From the NCBI GenBank assembly GCA_002772205.1, contig PCRZ01000010.1, forward strand, positions 1 to 13,250: 13,250 nucleotides of DNA, given 5' to 3'. This stretch comes from Candidatus Jorgensenbacteria bacterium CG23_combo_of_CG06-09_8_20_14_all_54_14 (GTDB taxonomy: Bacteria; Patescibacteriota; Minisyncoccia; UBA6257; GWB1-50-10). A model generated the notes under the pieces. The model saw only the letters and a list, made by a program, of their open reading frames with translations. It made no database searches and was not told the DNA's origin. Positions 1-7,179 of the stretch are shown here, piece after piece. The translations under genes and the position numbers were made by a program. Every line of letters begins with the position of its first letter. Position 1 is the first letter of the stretch.

Positions 1-92
1 AACCCACTCCCGTTTTTTCGGAACTGACCTTGTTTGCGTCTCCCATCGGTCGTCCTTTGGTGCGGGGCTCGGCTCGGTGCGGGGCACAGCCC
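1..92. other. Left edge, no gene seen
   Basis: Short stretch downstream of the minus-strand redox operon. I see no gene, tRNA or convincing terminator. It holds a direct repeat of TGCGGGGC (61-68 and 78-85) around a GC-rich spacer, and a weak CCG-A6-CGG-type arm near 10-21 on the minus strand. A terminator for the operon may lie just outside the window. Confidence 0.4.
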
Positions 93-1031
93 TCAGCGGG
101 CCTTCCAGCGGTCGTAGATGTTTAAAACCGCCTTCACGGCATCCCCTGCGGAAATGTTGTTCTGCCGATACTTGCCGTCCGTCACGTCCCCCGCGGCCCA
201 GATGCCCGGGCGCGAGGTCGCTTGGGTACGCGGGTCCACCACCACCTCGCCACGTTCGTTCACGTCCACTAAATCTTTCACGAGCGCGCTATTCGGGTCC
301 AGCCCGATTTCCACGAACACGCCTTGCACCGAAAGTTCTTTTTCAGCGCCCGAACTCTTTTCACGGTACCGGATACCCGTGACCCATTGGTCGCCGAGGA
401 TCGCGAGCGTCTCCGCGTTCAAAACCACGCTCACCTTTCCCTTGTCGGCAAGGGCGTGCTCCTGCGTCTGCGGATCCCCTTTGAGCGCCCCGCGGCTGTG
501 AATGAGCGTGGTGTGCCGCGCGTACGGCAGAAGGTCCACTACCGCTTCAAGCCCCGAGTTGCCTCCCCCCACCACCGCGACATCTTTGTCTTTAAAGAGC
601 GGGGCATCACAAATGGAGCAGTAGGCGACCCCGCGTCCTTCAAGTTCGCGCTCGCCCGGCACGTTTAAGTGCCTTCGTGCGCTCCCCGTGGCGAGAAGCA
701 CCGCGCGCGTTTCGTAATTACTTCCCTTCTCGGTCATCACCCGAAATCCACTTTCAAGCGCCTCTATCTCTTTCACCTTTTCGCCCTCTTTGATATCCAG
801 CCCGTCCTGTGCTTTGAGATGCGCCTTAAATGATTCGGCGAGGTCAAACCCCGATATTTTTGGGGTGCCGATCCAGTTCTCCACGGATGCGGACACGAGC
901 GATTGCCCGCCGAGCATGTCGGCAACGATCGCGGTCTTTAATTTTTTGCGAGCGGCATACACCGCGGCGGCAATTCCCGCCGGCCCCCCGCCGATAATGA
1001 TGAGATCATAGACCATACCCGAGCGGAACAT
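93..1031 (-). CDS. Thioredoxin reductase family flavoprotein, AhpF C-terminal-like
   Basis: A 312-residue FAD/NAD(P)-binding pyridine nucleotide-disulfide oxidoreductase, predicted to pass electrons from NAD(P)H through FAD to a redox-active Cys pair and on to a thioredoxin-like partner in the cytoplasm. Visible motifs: FAD-binding GGGPAG at residues 14-19; CSIC active site at 138-141 followed by DAPLF; nucleotide-binding GGGNSG at 155-160; C-terminal FAD-binding AAGD near residue 277. The second Rossmann motif and following text (GGGNSGLEA, then IHSRGALKGD) resemble the C-terminal part of AhpF more than classical TrxB, and the HRRxxxR signature of NADPH-specific TrxB is absent, so NADH use is possible. 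AhpF's N-terminal thioredoxin folds are missing. The start at 1031 has a good ribosome site (GGAGG, 8 nt spacing) and abuts the upstream stop as TGA-ATG; an ATG at 1016 is the alternative. Last gene of the dsbA-like operon. Confidence 0.92.
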   Translation of the reverse strand: MFRSGMVYDLIIIGGGPAGIAAAVYAARKKLKTAIVADMLGGQSLVSASVENWIGTPKISGFDLAESFKAHLKAQDGLDIKEGEKVKEIEALESGFRVMTEKGSNYETRAVLLATGSARRHLNVPGERELEGRGVAYCSICDAPLFKDKDVAVVGGGNSGLEAVVDLLPYARHTTLIHSRGALKGDPQTQEHALADKGKVSVVLNAETLAILGDQWVTGIRYREKSSGAEKELSVQGVFVEIGLDPNSALVKDLVDVNERGEVVVDPRTQATSRPGIWAAGDVTDGKYRQNNISAGDAVKAVLNIYDRWKAR

Positions 1032-1205
1032 TCACATACCCTCCCGCGGAGGCACCATCCCCCAGAATGCGAGTGTGATGATTGCTATCCCCGCGAGCAC
1101 GTTATTCCACCGCGCAAGGTTTAGCGCCGAAAACCCCAACACCCACGGCGAGATGAGCACCCATACCCCGAGACCCACGAGTACCCCACAGTACCATTTC
1201 CCCAT
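1032..1205 (-). CDS. Small SPW-repeat membrane protein
   Basis: A 57-residue hydrophobic protein with two predicted membrane helices separated by a short loop. The first helix contains VWVLISPWVLGF, the core of the SPW repeat family (named for the Ser-Pro-Trp motif); the second is rich in Ile/Leu/Ala and follows ARWNNVLAG, also typical of that family. The family's biochemical role is not known to me. It lies between the dsbA-like gene (10 nt after its stop) and the reductase gene (stop and start adjacent), so it is co-transcribed with two thiol-redox genes and may be a membrane partner of that system; this is inference from position. The start is uncertain: ATG at 1205 has no Shine-Dalgarno, and an in-frame TTG at 1238 would add 11 residues and overlap the upstream gene by 23 bases. 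Confidence 0.75.
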   Translation of the reverse strand: MGKWYCGVLVGLGVWVLISPWVLGFSALNLARWNNVLAGIAIITLAFWGMVPPREGM

Positions 1206-1215
1206 AAGCGTATCG

Positions 1216-2034
1216 TTAACGATTGAGAAGTTTGTCAAACACCTGTTTTACGAGCTCGTAGGGAAGGGCCCCGTTCATACTGACCCGCTTCCCGTCAGCG
1301 GCAACAAAAAGTGTCGGGGGGCTCCCGGGGGGGAGCTGCTGCGCAATCTCACTATTGGTCGCGGTGATGAAATCCTTCGCGCCCGCGCTCGCCTCATTCC
1401 GGAGCAGGAGCACTGAATAAGGAGTTCCCCGCACCCCCGCCGCCATTCCCTCTTCCTCGTCGGCTTGGATCCGCGCGGCATACTTCCCGCTCGAGAGGCA
1501 ACTTGCAAAATTTCCCTTGGGGAGTCCCACATACTCGGCGATGCGCGGGAGCTCCGCCGGATCAAGCCCGTTGTTCGAGGGCGTAACCGCAAACAGACGG
1601 TCCAGGTACGCCCAGAACTTGTCACTGCCGCCGAGCTCGTTCGCACACTCCGCCGCCTCGGCTTCGTGCCGTGCCTTCTGGTGAAGCTCATCAAGCGGGA
1701 AGTGGCGGAATACCAATGCCACATCATCGCCGTAGCCCGCCACCACCTCCTGTATTGTCTTATGGAGGATTTTGCAGTATGGACACTCCAAATCGGAAAA
1801 TTCCACTACCACGATCGGGGCATCTTTCTTCCCGCGAAGGTGGTCGTCTTGATTCACTGCCCTTACCTTCTCAAGCGCGGGGGCTGACGCAACGCCGGCT
1901 GATACGCTCTCCGGCCCCTTCTCTGCGCGCTTCCCCACGTTGTAGACAAGGGCAAGCGAAACAATGAGCGCCGATATCAAAATGCTCGCCGGGAGCAAAA
2001 AATCACGCTTCGGTTTTTCGCTTATAGGTTCCAT
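1216..2034 (-). CDS. Membrane-anchored DsbA-like thiol:disulfide oxidoreductase
   Basis: A 272-residue protein with a single N-terminal membrane helix (about residues 12-33) after a Lys/Arg-containing tail, so the catalytic domain should face outside. Residues 61-272 are a thioredoxin-fold DsbA/DSBA-like domain: FSDLECPYC places the active-site pair at Cys84 and Cys87, FRHFPLDELHQKA is the conserved strand and helical-insert entry, and GVRGTPYS holds the cis-Pro (Pro205). Expected role: introducing or shuffling disulfides in exported proteins. Between the cis-Pro strand and the last strand (TLFVAADGKRVSMNGALPYE) there are about 30 extra residues compared with typical homologues. I chose ATG 2034 rather than 2079 because a good promoter overlaps the 45 bases between them and puts transcription initiation essentially at ATG 2034. 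First gene of a three-gene redox operon. Confidence 0.9.
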   Translation of the reverse strand: MEPISEKPKRDFLLPASILISALIVSLALVYNVGKRAEKGPESVSAGVASAPALEKVRAVNQDDHLRGKKDAPIVVVEFSDLECPYCKILHKTIQEVVAGYGDDVALVFRHFPLDELHQKARHEAEAAECANELGGSDKFWAYLDRLFAVTPSNNGLDPAELPRIAEYVGLPKGNFASCLSSGKYAARIQADEEEGMAAGVRGTPYSVLLLRNEASAGAKDFITATNSEIAQQLPPGSPPTLFVAADGKRVSMNGALPYELVKQVFDKLLNR

Positions 2035-2041
2035 AACGTTC

Positions 2042-2069
2042 ATTATAACCAAAAAGGAACGAAAATCAA
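2042..2069 (-). promoter_or_regulatory. Promoter of the redox operon
   Basis: On the minus strand, TTGATT (2069-2064) and a perfect TATAAT (2047-2042) are separated by 16 nt. Only 7 nt lie between the -10 box and ATG 2034, so the mRNA would start at or within a base or two of the start codon (leaderless). No Shine-Dalgarno is present, which fits. Confidence 0.65.
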
Positions 2070-2114
2070 CACTGCCCACACCAAATTATATACCGCAATT
2101 AGTGCGGGGGTCCA

Positions 2115-2298
2115 TCCTGTTAGAAGTTCCCTTTTTCAGAAGGGTAAAACGAGCTAATGGAAAAAAGAAAAAAAGAACGTAGCTGCTTTGTGTATCACAT
2201 TAAAACGCGATCGCGTTTTAATGTGATGGGAAAATTTTGCGCTGCGCTACGTGACGAAGTATGTATTGTCACATTTGCAACAAATACTTCTAACGGGA
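2115..2298. mobile_element. TIR-bounded non-coding element, family with 10654-10774
   Basis: The ends are inverted repeats: 2115-2127 (TCCTGTTAGAAGT) pairs with 2286-2298 (ACTTCTAACGGGA) at 12 of 13 positions. Nested inside are a second inverted pair (ACGTAGC 2177-2183, GCTACGT 2246-2252) and a 34-bp perfect palindrome at 2194-2227. It has no ORF of note. The same end sequence, TCCCGTTAGA...TCTAACGGGA, bounds the element at 10654-10774, also immediately upstream of a plus-strand gene. Flanks read TCCA on the left and TACA on the right, so a target duplication is not clear. A non-autonomous transposable element is the favoured reading; a structured leader or attenuator is the alternative. Confidence 0.5.
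2194..2227. repeat. 34-bp perfect palindrome
   Basis: The left arm ATCACATTAAAACGCGA (2194-2210) is exactly complementary to 2211-2227, with CGCGATCGCG at the centre. It could extrude as a cruciform or fold as a long hairpin in RNA. It lies within the 2115-2298 element and differs in sequence from the 32-34 bp palindromes at 8718, 9297 and 10518. A long perfect stem is unusual for a terminator, and no U-tract follows. Confidence 0.8.
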
Positions 2299-2304
2299 TA
2301 CACT
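2275..2304 (+). promoter_or_regulatory. Possible promoter of the polysaccharide operon
   Basis: TTGCAA (2275-2280), 18 nt, then TACACT (2299-2304), with 8 nt to ATG 2313. Both boxes are imperfect (4-5 of 6), but the distance to the start codon is the same leaderless geometry as at 2042 and 10636. The right inverted repeat of the 2115-2298 element occupies the spacer, so insertion of the element may have built or altered this promoter. Confidence 0.35.
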
Positions 2305-2312
2305 AAAACCGT

Positions 2313-3638
2313 ATGTCACCGCTCAAAAAAGTGGCGCTTTTCCTCGGGGATGTCCTGCTCCTCTACGCCGCCCTCGCGGCCACGCTTTTTATCCGCTACG
2401 GGGCGGGAGAGCTCTCCGCAAGCTTCGCGGTCCACGTTATCCCCTTCTCCGCCATCTTCATCGCGTGGGCGTTCATCTTCTACCTCTCCGACCTCTACCA
2501 CCTCAAATCGTTCTCGAATCCCGCTACGCTCGCCAGAAATCTTTCCCTCGCCATTGCCATCGCCACGGGGTTCTCGGTGGTGTTCTTCTACCTCTTCTCG
2601 GGATTCTTTGAGCTCACCCCCAAAACCAACCTGCTCATTTTTGCGGCGGCGTTCTTTGCGTTTGATTACGGCTGGCGCCTCGGACTTTTCCACGTCTTCA
2701 CCTCGGGTGCCGCGGGGGTCATTGTAGTCGGCAATTCCCCGCGCATTGCCGAGATTGGGAAATGTCTGGACACCTACCCGCACACCGGCTACCGCATCGC
2801 CGCCGTCTTCTCCGACGCGGCGGCTCTGGATTTCGACACGCTCACCCGCACCATACGGGAAAAACAGGCGGCGCTCCTCGTGGTTCAATCAAACCTCTCG
2901 GAAAAATCACGGGTGCTCCACCTAACCTACCGCGCACTTCCGCTGGGCATTGCCGTCATTAATTTCGCGGACTTCTACGAGATGATCTTTGAGAAGGCAC
3001 CGCTGGAAGATCTCGGCGAACAGTGGTTCATTGAGAACGTTTCCACCCGGCGCCCGTTCTACGACCGCGCGAAACGGCTACTTGATGTGGTCTTAGGCAC
3101 CATACTCGCCATCATCCTCTCACCTTTTATGCTTATCGCATTGCTTCTTATACGTTTTACCTCCCGCGGTCCGGTCATTTTTCCGCAGGAGCGGGTGGGG
3201 AAGAACGGAAAATTATTTACTCTCTACAAGTTCCGCACCATGCGCCACAACGCGGGGGAGACATCATGGGAGTTTTGGACCGAAGCTCACGACTCGCGCA
3301 TTACACCAATCGGAAAATTTCTCCGCTTCACCCACATGGATGAATTCCCTCAACTTTGGAATATCATTCGGGGAGACATTTCGTTCACGGGCCCCCGCCC
3401 AGAACGGGAGGAACTCGCTACGAAATACCAGAAATTCCCCTACTACGAGATGCGGCACGTGGTGAAACCGGGCCTCACCGGCTGGGCGCAGATCAACTAC
3501 CAGCCGAGCGCCTCACTTGAAGAAGCGTACGAAAAGCTGAAGTACGATCTCTACTACGTGAAAAACCGCTCACTCTTCCTGGACCTCCTTATTATCATAA
3601 AAACCATCCGCCACCTTTTCGTCTCTTTCACCGCCTGA
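2313..3638 (+). CDS. Polyprenyl-phosphate sugar-1-phosphate transferase (WbaP/bacterial sugar transferase family)
   Basis: A 441-residue polytopic initiating transferase. It is expected to move a sugar-1-phosphate from a UDP-sugar to undecaprenyl phosphate at the inner face of the membrane, the first step of exopolysaccharide or O-antigen-like repeat assembly. Four membrane helices (about 8-27, 42-60, 77-97, 104-120) are followed by a cytosolic Rossmann-like region starting at GVIVVGNS (135-142). A helix at about 257-280 leads into the catalytic bacterial sugar transferase domain: KFRTM at 306-310, the Asp-Glu pair at 343-344 in MDEFPQLWN, GDISFTGPRPER at 354-365, and VKPGLTGWAQINY at 384-396. 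The length is normal for the long WbaP/WcaJ type. The start codon has no Shine-Dalgarno. It is followed after 9 bases by the flippase gene, and heads the plus-strand operon. The sugar specificity cannot be read from the sequence. Confidence 0.94.
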   Translation: MSPLKKVALFLGDVLLLYAALAATLFIRYGAGELSASFAVHVIPFSAIFIAWAFIFYLSDLYHLKSFSNPATLARNLSLAIAIATGFSVVFFYLFSGFFELTPKTNLLIFAAAFFAFDYGWRLGLFHVFTSGAAGVIVVGNSPRIAEIGKCLDTYPHTGYRIAAVFSDAAALDFDTLTRTIREKQAALLVVQSNLSEKSRVLHLTYRALPLGIAVINFADFYEMIFEKAPLEDLGEQWFIENVSTRRPFYDRAKRLLDVVLGTILAIILSPFMLIALLLIRFTSRGPVIFPQERVGKNGKLFTLYKFRTMRHNAGETSWEFWTEAHDSRITPIGKFLRFTHMDEFPQLWNIIRGDISFTGPRPEREELATKYQKFPYYEMRHVVKPGLTGWAQINYQPSASLEEAYEKLKYDLYYVKNRSLFLDLLIIIKTIRHLFVSFTA

Positions 3639-3647
3639 TCCCCTCCC

Positions 3648-5147
3648 ATGCTACAGCGACTAAAAGAGCTGCTTTTCACCAACCGCGGCGCCCGCCAGAC
3701 GGTGATGAAAAACGCGTTCTGGCTCTCGGTGAGCAACATCGGCGGGCGTCTCATCCGCGCAGTCATCATCATCTATGCCGCGCGCGTCCTCGGCGCCGCC
3801 GGGTACGGCGTTTTCTCCTACGCGCTGGGGCTCGCGGGATTCTTTACTATATTCGCGGACATAGGCATCAATGCCATCCTCACGCGCAACGTGGCGCGTG
3901 ATCCGGCACAAGATAGGGAATTTTTTGCAACGGCATTCTGGCTCAAGGTGGCGCTCCTCCTCGGCACCGCGCTCGTGGTCGTCTTTGCTGCGCCGCATTT
4001 CTCGAACATCCCCGAGGCCACAGTCCTCATTCCGTTCGTGGCTCTCCTCACCATTGCGGACGGCATCCGGGAATTCTGCAATTCCTATTTCCGCGCGAAA
4101 GAGAAAATGGAACGCGAGGCCATCATAACCACCACTATGAATGTTGCTATCACCGGCATTGGTTTTGCGGCGCTCGCGCTTTCTGCCACTTCTTACTCAT
4201 TCACTATGGCGTACGTGGGAAGTTCGGCGCTGGGCGCGCTCGCGGGAATCGTAATTTTAAGAAAGGAATTTGCTGGCGTTTTCGCGTTTTTCAGGCGTTC
4301 CCTCATCCGCCCCATCATGAACTCGGCACTCCCAATCGCGTTTTTAGCGGTGCTTGGTTCTCTTTCCCTTAACGTGGATATGATCATGCTCGGCTGGTGG
4401 CGTACCCCCGAAGAGTTGGGATTCTATGCGGCCGCGCAGAAGATCGTGCAAGTGCTCGTCACGTTCCCCGGCATCATCGCCGCAAGCGTCTTCCCCGCCC
4501 TTGCGCGATTCATTGGCGCACACGAAAAGGAACGGGAAATAAATCTCGTCGAGAAATCCGTCGCGCTACTTCTCTTTTTAGCTCTCCCGCTCGCGGTGGG
4601 AGGAATGGTATTGAGCAATTCCATCATAGGGTTCCTCTACGGGAACGAATACCTTCCCGCATCGCTCTCGTTCCAATTTCTCATTGCTATGCTCCTTTTC
4701 GTGTTCCCGGGATCGATCTTCGGGAATTTTCTCCTCGCCCACGATCAGCAAAAAAAATTCGCGCCGGTGGCGCTCTTCGCCTCTCTAGGCAACGTATTTT
4801 TCAACGTGCTTCTCATCCCCCGATTCGGCATTGCGGGCGCCGCGGTTGCCACGCTCATCATGCAAGGATTCTCCAATCTTTCTCTCTGGCATATTACGAA
4901 ACGCATCACGCCGTTTAGAATATTCTTCCACATCAAAAAAATCGCCATCGCGACCGTGGCTATGGGAATTGCCACATTCCTTATGGACGCCCTCAAGGTG
5001 AACGTGCTGTTGAACATCGCCATCTCCGGCGGTATTTATCTGCTCTCGCTCTACGCATTGAAAGAGCATTTGGTCATGGAATTTAAAACGCTCTTAGGTC
5101 TCGCGAAAAAAGGCGATGAAAATATGGGAGCGGTTGCCCCGCTTTAA
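3648..5147 (+). CDS. Wzx-type polysaccharide flippase (MOP superfamily)
   Basis: A 499-residue integral membrane protein with about 12-14 hydrophobic helices along its whole length. The N-terminus (NAFWLSVSNIGGRLIRAVIIIYAARVLG, about residues 22-49, then AAGYGVFSYALG and DIGINAILTRNVARD) matches the polysaccharide biosynthesis/oligosaccharide flippase family (Wzx, RfbX), which carries lipid-linked glycans across the membrane. The conserved mid-protein SLNVDMIMLGWW segment and the GYE/GNEYLPAS region (about 325-330) are also in place. The gene sits 9 bases after the initiating transferase gene and 6 bases before the amidotransferase gene, so the three are very likely one transcript. No polymerase (Wzy) or chain-length regulator is visible in this window; they may be outside it or absent. 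Confidence 0.92.
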   Translation: MLQRLKELLFTNRGARQTVMKNAFWLSVSNIGGRLIRAVIIIYAARVLGAAGYGVFSYALGLAGFFTIFADIGINAILTRNVARDPAQDREFFATAFWLKVALLLGTALVVVFAAPHFSNIPEATVLIPFVALLTIADGIREFCNSYFRAKEKMEREAIITTTMNVAITGIGFAALALSATSYSFTMAYVGSSALGALAGIVILRKEFAGVFAFFRRSLIRPIMNSALPIAFLAVLGSLSLNVDMIMLGWWRTPEELGFYAAAQKIVQVLVTFPGIIAASVFPALARFIGAHEKEREINLVEKSVALLLFLALPLAVGGMVLSNSIIGFLYGNEYLPASLSFQFLIAMLLFVFPGSIFGNFLLAHDQQKKFAPVALFASLGNVFFNVLLIPRFGIAGAAVATLIMQGFSNLSLWHITKRITPFRIFFHIKKIAIATVAMGIATFLMDALKVNVLLNIAISGGIYLLSLYALKEHLVMEFKTLLGLAKKGDENMGAVAPL

Positions 5148-5153
5148 GCTCAC

Positions 5154-7172
5154 ATGTGCGGCATCACGGGCATCTACCATTTCAAGAACTCAAAAACAGT
5201 TGACGAACGGACACTTGTCACGATGCGCGATACGCTCACGCATCGCGGTCCCGATGATGCGGGCGTTTACCTCTCCCCAAACCGCAAGGTGGGATTCGGC
5301 ACGCGCCGTCTGAAGATCATTGACCTTTCAGATGCGGGGCATATGCCGATGGGCGCAAGCGCCCAAAATTCGAAATTCCCTGCCCGACCGGCAGGCGGGG
5401 AAATTCGCCCGCCCTCGGCAAGCCTCTGGCGAGGCCGGGGAAATTCGAAATTTAATGTATGGATCACCTACAACGGGGAAATCTACAACTTTCGCGAGCT
5501 CCGCAGTGAACTGGAAAAGAAGGGATATTATTTCCGCTCCCGCTCGGACACTGAGGTGATTCTCGCAAGCTATTTGGAATATGGCGTTGATTGCGTGAAA
5601 CAGTTTAACGGGATGTTCGCGTTCGCCATTTGGGACGAAGAGAAAAGGATGCTCTTCGCCGCGCGCGACCACTTGGGGGTAAAACCCTTCTACTATGCCA
5701 TCCGAAATGGAATTTTCTACTTCGGCTCGGAGATCAAAGCTATTCTCGCCCACCCCGATTTCCGAAAGGAGCTCGCGGAAGAAGTTATTCCTCATTACCT
5801 TACTTTTTCAACCACACCCGCGCCGCTCACGCTCTTCCGCGGCATAAAGAAGTTGCCCGCGGCGCACGCGCTAACGATGGACGCCGCCGGCGTGCTGCGC
5901 GAATGGGAGTATTGGAACCCAGCACCACATCTCGCGCGCGGGCGCGGGGCAAGCCCCTCAACAGAAACGGAATACATAGATGAGGTTCGCACGCTCCTCC
6001 GCGATTCCATCCGCGCCCAGATGGTTTCGGATGTGCCGTTCGGGTGCTTCCTCTCGGGCGGCGTTGATTCTTCAGTGAACGCGGCTCTCATGAGCGAAGC
6101 GCTCGGCAAACCGGTGGAAACGTTCTCGGTTGGCACGAAGGGAATGGCGAACCGCAACGAATTTGAATACTCACGCTTGGTCGCAAGAAAACTGGGAGCG
6201 CGCTCGCACGAAATTGAAATAGATGAGTCACATCTCACACGGTTCCTCGCGGACTACGCGTTCCACTTTGACGACCCGAACGGCGATCCAGTGAGCTTCC
6301 CGCTCTTCTGGCTCTCCCGGCTCGCGAAGGACGCGGGCGTCACGGTCATACAGATCGGCGAGGGTTCGGACGAGCTCTTCGCCGGCTATGAACAGTATCT
6401 CAGCGCGCGGCGCCTCTACAAGCGGTGGTGGCAAAAGCTCGCGGTGCTCCCTGCGCCGCTCCGGCGCGCCGCATTCCTCGCAAGCGCGCCGTTCTCCGGA
6501 ACACGCTTTGAGTTCGGGCGGGAATTCGTCCGCCGCCTCGCCGCAGGCGAAGAGCCATTCTGGGGCACCGCTGTCGCATTCTCAGAGCTCCAAAAAGCGG
6601 AATTGCTCAATTCATCATTCGATACACGAATCACGCCTATCACCAGCTATCCCTTCGTGAAACGTTTCTATGACGAGGCGGACAGGGATATGCCAGACGC
6701 GGATTTTCTCGCGCGCGCCGCGTACATTGAGGTAAAACACCGTCTCCCCGAATTTCTCCTCGCACGCGCCGACCGGATGACCATGGCGCATTCCGTGGAA
6801 GGCCGCGTGCCGTTCCTGGACCACCGCCTCGTGGAACTCGCGCTCGCCATGCCTTCGGCGATAAAAACGAAGGGCAACGTTACTAAATATATTCTGAAAA
6901 AAGCGGTCGCGGGCATCATTCCGGACGAAATCATCAACCGTAAAAAGCGGGGGTTTGAAAGTCCCATCGGTGTATGGCTCCGCAATACCGAAGGCGCGGG
7001 CAAAACGCTCGCCGACATCATTTTCAATTCAAAGCTTAAGGAACGCGGACTCTTGAACTACAACTATGCGGGTTCTCTCCTCGCCGCTCACCGGCGCGGC
7101 ACGAGCGACGAAGGATTCCGCCTGTGGAACCTCATTACCCTCTCCCTCTGGTACGACCGGTGGTTTGCTTAA
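5154..7172 (+). CDS. asnB: Glutamine-hydrolysing asparagine synthase family amidotransferase
   Basis: A 672-residue two-domain enzyme. The N-terminal class II glutamine amidotransferase domain begins with catalytic Cys2 (MCGITG), with RGPDD at 31-35, RRLKIIDLSDAGHMPM at 51-66 and YNGEIYNF at 106-113. The C-terminal PP-loop synthetase domain has the ATP-binding SGGVDSS at 301-307, GEGSDELFAGY near 404 and the RVPFLDHRLVE segment. It releases ammonia from glutamine and amidates an adenylated carboxylate: aspartate in true AsnB, but homologues in polysaccharide clusters often amidate sugar acids. Residues about 68-100 are an extra block with no counterpart in the family (normally about one to ten residues there), encoded by palindromic repeat DNA at 5355-5453. 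GGGGC-AA-GCCCC at 5946-5957 encodes another odd GRGASP stretch. It ends 7 bases from the convergent epimerase gene. Confidence 0.93.
   Translation: MCGITGIYHFKNSKTVDERTLVTMRDTLTHRGPDDAGVYLSPNRKVGFGTRRLKIIDLSDAGHMPMGASAQNSKFPARPAGGEIRPPSASLWRGRGNSKFNVWITYNGEIYNFRELRSELEKKGYYFRSRSDTEVILASYLEYGVDCVKQFNGMFAFAIWDEEKRMLFAARDHLGVKPFYYAIRNGIFYFGSEIKAILAHPDFRKELAEEVIPHYLTFSTTPAPLTLFRGIKKLPAAHALTMDAAGVLREWEYWNPAPHLARGRGASPSTETEYIDEVRTLLRDSIRAQMVSDVPFGCFLSGGVDSSVNAALMSEALGKPVETFSVGTKGMANRNEFEYSRLVARKLGARSHEIEIDESHLTRFLADYAFHFDDPNGDPVSFPLFWLSRLAKDAGVTVIQIGEGSDELFAGYEQYLSARRLYKRWWQKLAVLPAPLRRAAFLASAPFSGTRFEFGREFVRRLAAGEEPFWGTAVAFSELQKAELLNSSFDTRITPITSYPFVKRFYDEADRDMPDADFLARAAYIEVKHRLPEFLLARADRMTMAHSVEGRVPFLDHRLVELALAMPSAIKTKGNVTKYILKKAVAGIIPDEIINRKKRGFESPIGVWLRNTEGAGKTLADIIFNSKLKERGLLNYNYAGSLLAAHRRGTSDEGFRLWNLITLSLWYDRWFA
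5355..5453 (+). repeat. In-frame palindromic repeat insertion inside asnB
   Basis: About 99 bases (33 codons) interrupt the conserved glutaminase text between HMPMG and NVWITYNGEIYNF. The block is bounded by exact copies of AAATTCGAAATT (5366-5377 and 5441-5452), with a third partial AAATTCG at 5401. It contains the imperfect hairpins CCTGCC/GGCAGG (5379-5395) and a CCTCG...CGAGG pair (5413-5434). The reading frame stays open, so the protein gains a polar Arg/Gly/Ser/Pro-rich loop. The ends of the insertion are set by comparison with the remembered family pattern and may be off by a few codons. Confidence 0.7.
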
Positions 7173-7179
7173 CCTTAAT

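Noticed and set aside
118..668. Plus-strand ORFs opposite the reductase gene
   Set aside because: Shadows of the minus-strand gene, whose FAD, CxxC and nucleotide-binding motifs are unambiguous.
2316..2888. Long minus-strand ORF opposite the sugar transferase
   Set aside because: Its Arg/Glu/Gly-rich composition is what the complement of this GC-rich gene gives; no family motif, and the plus-strand protein is clearly real.
3660..3998. Minus-strand ORF opposite the flippase gene
   Set aside because: Low-complexity charged sequence with no motif or ribosome site; shadow of the plus-strand frame.
7173..7179. Bidirectional terminator between the convergent amidotransferase and epimerase genes
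   Set aside because: The gap is only 7 bases and no hairpin with a T-run is visible at either gene end.
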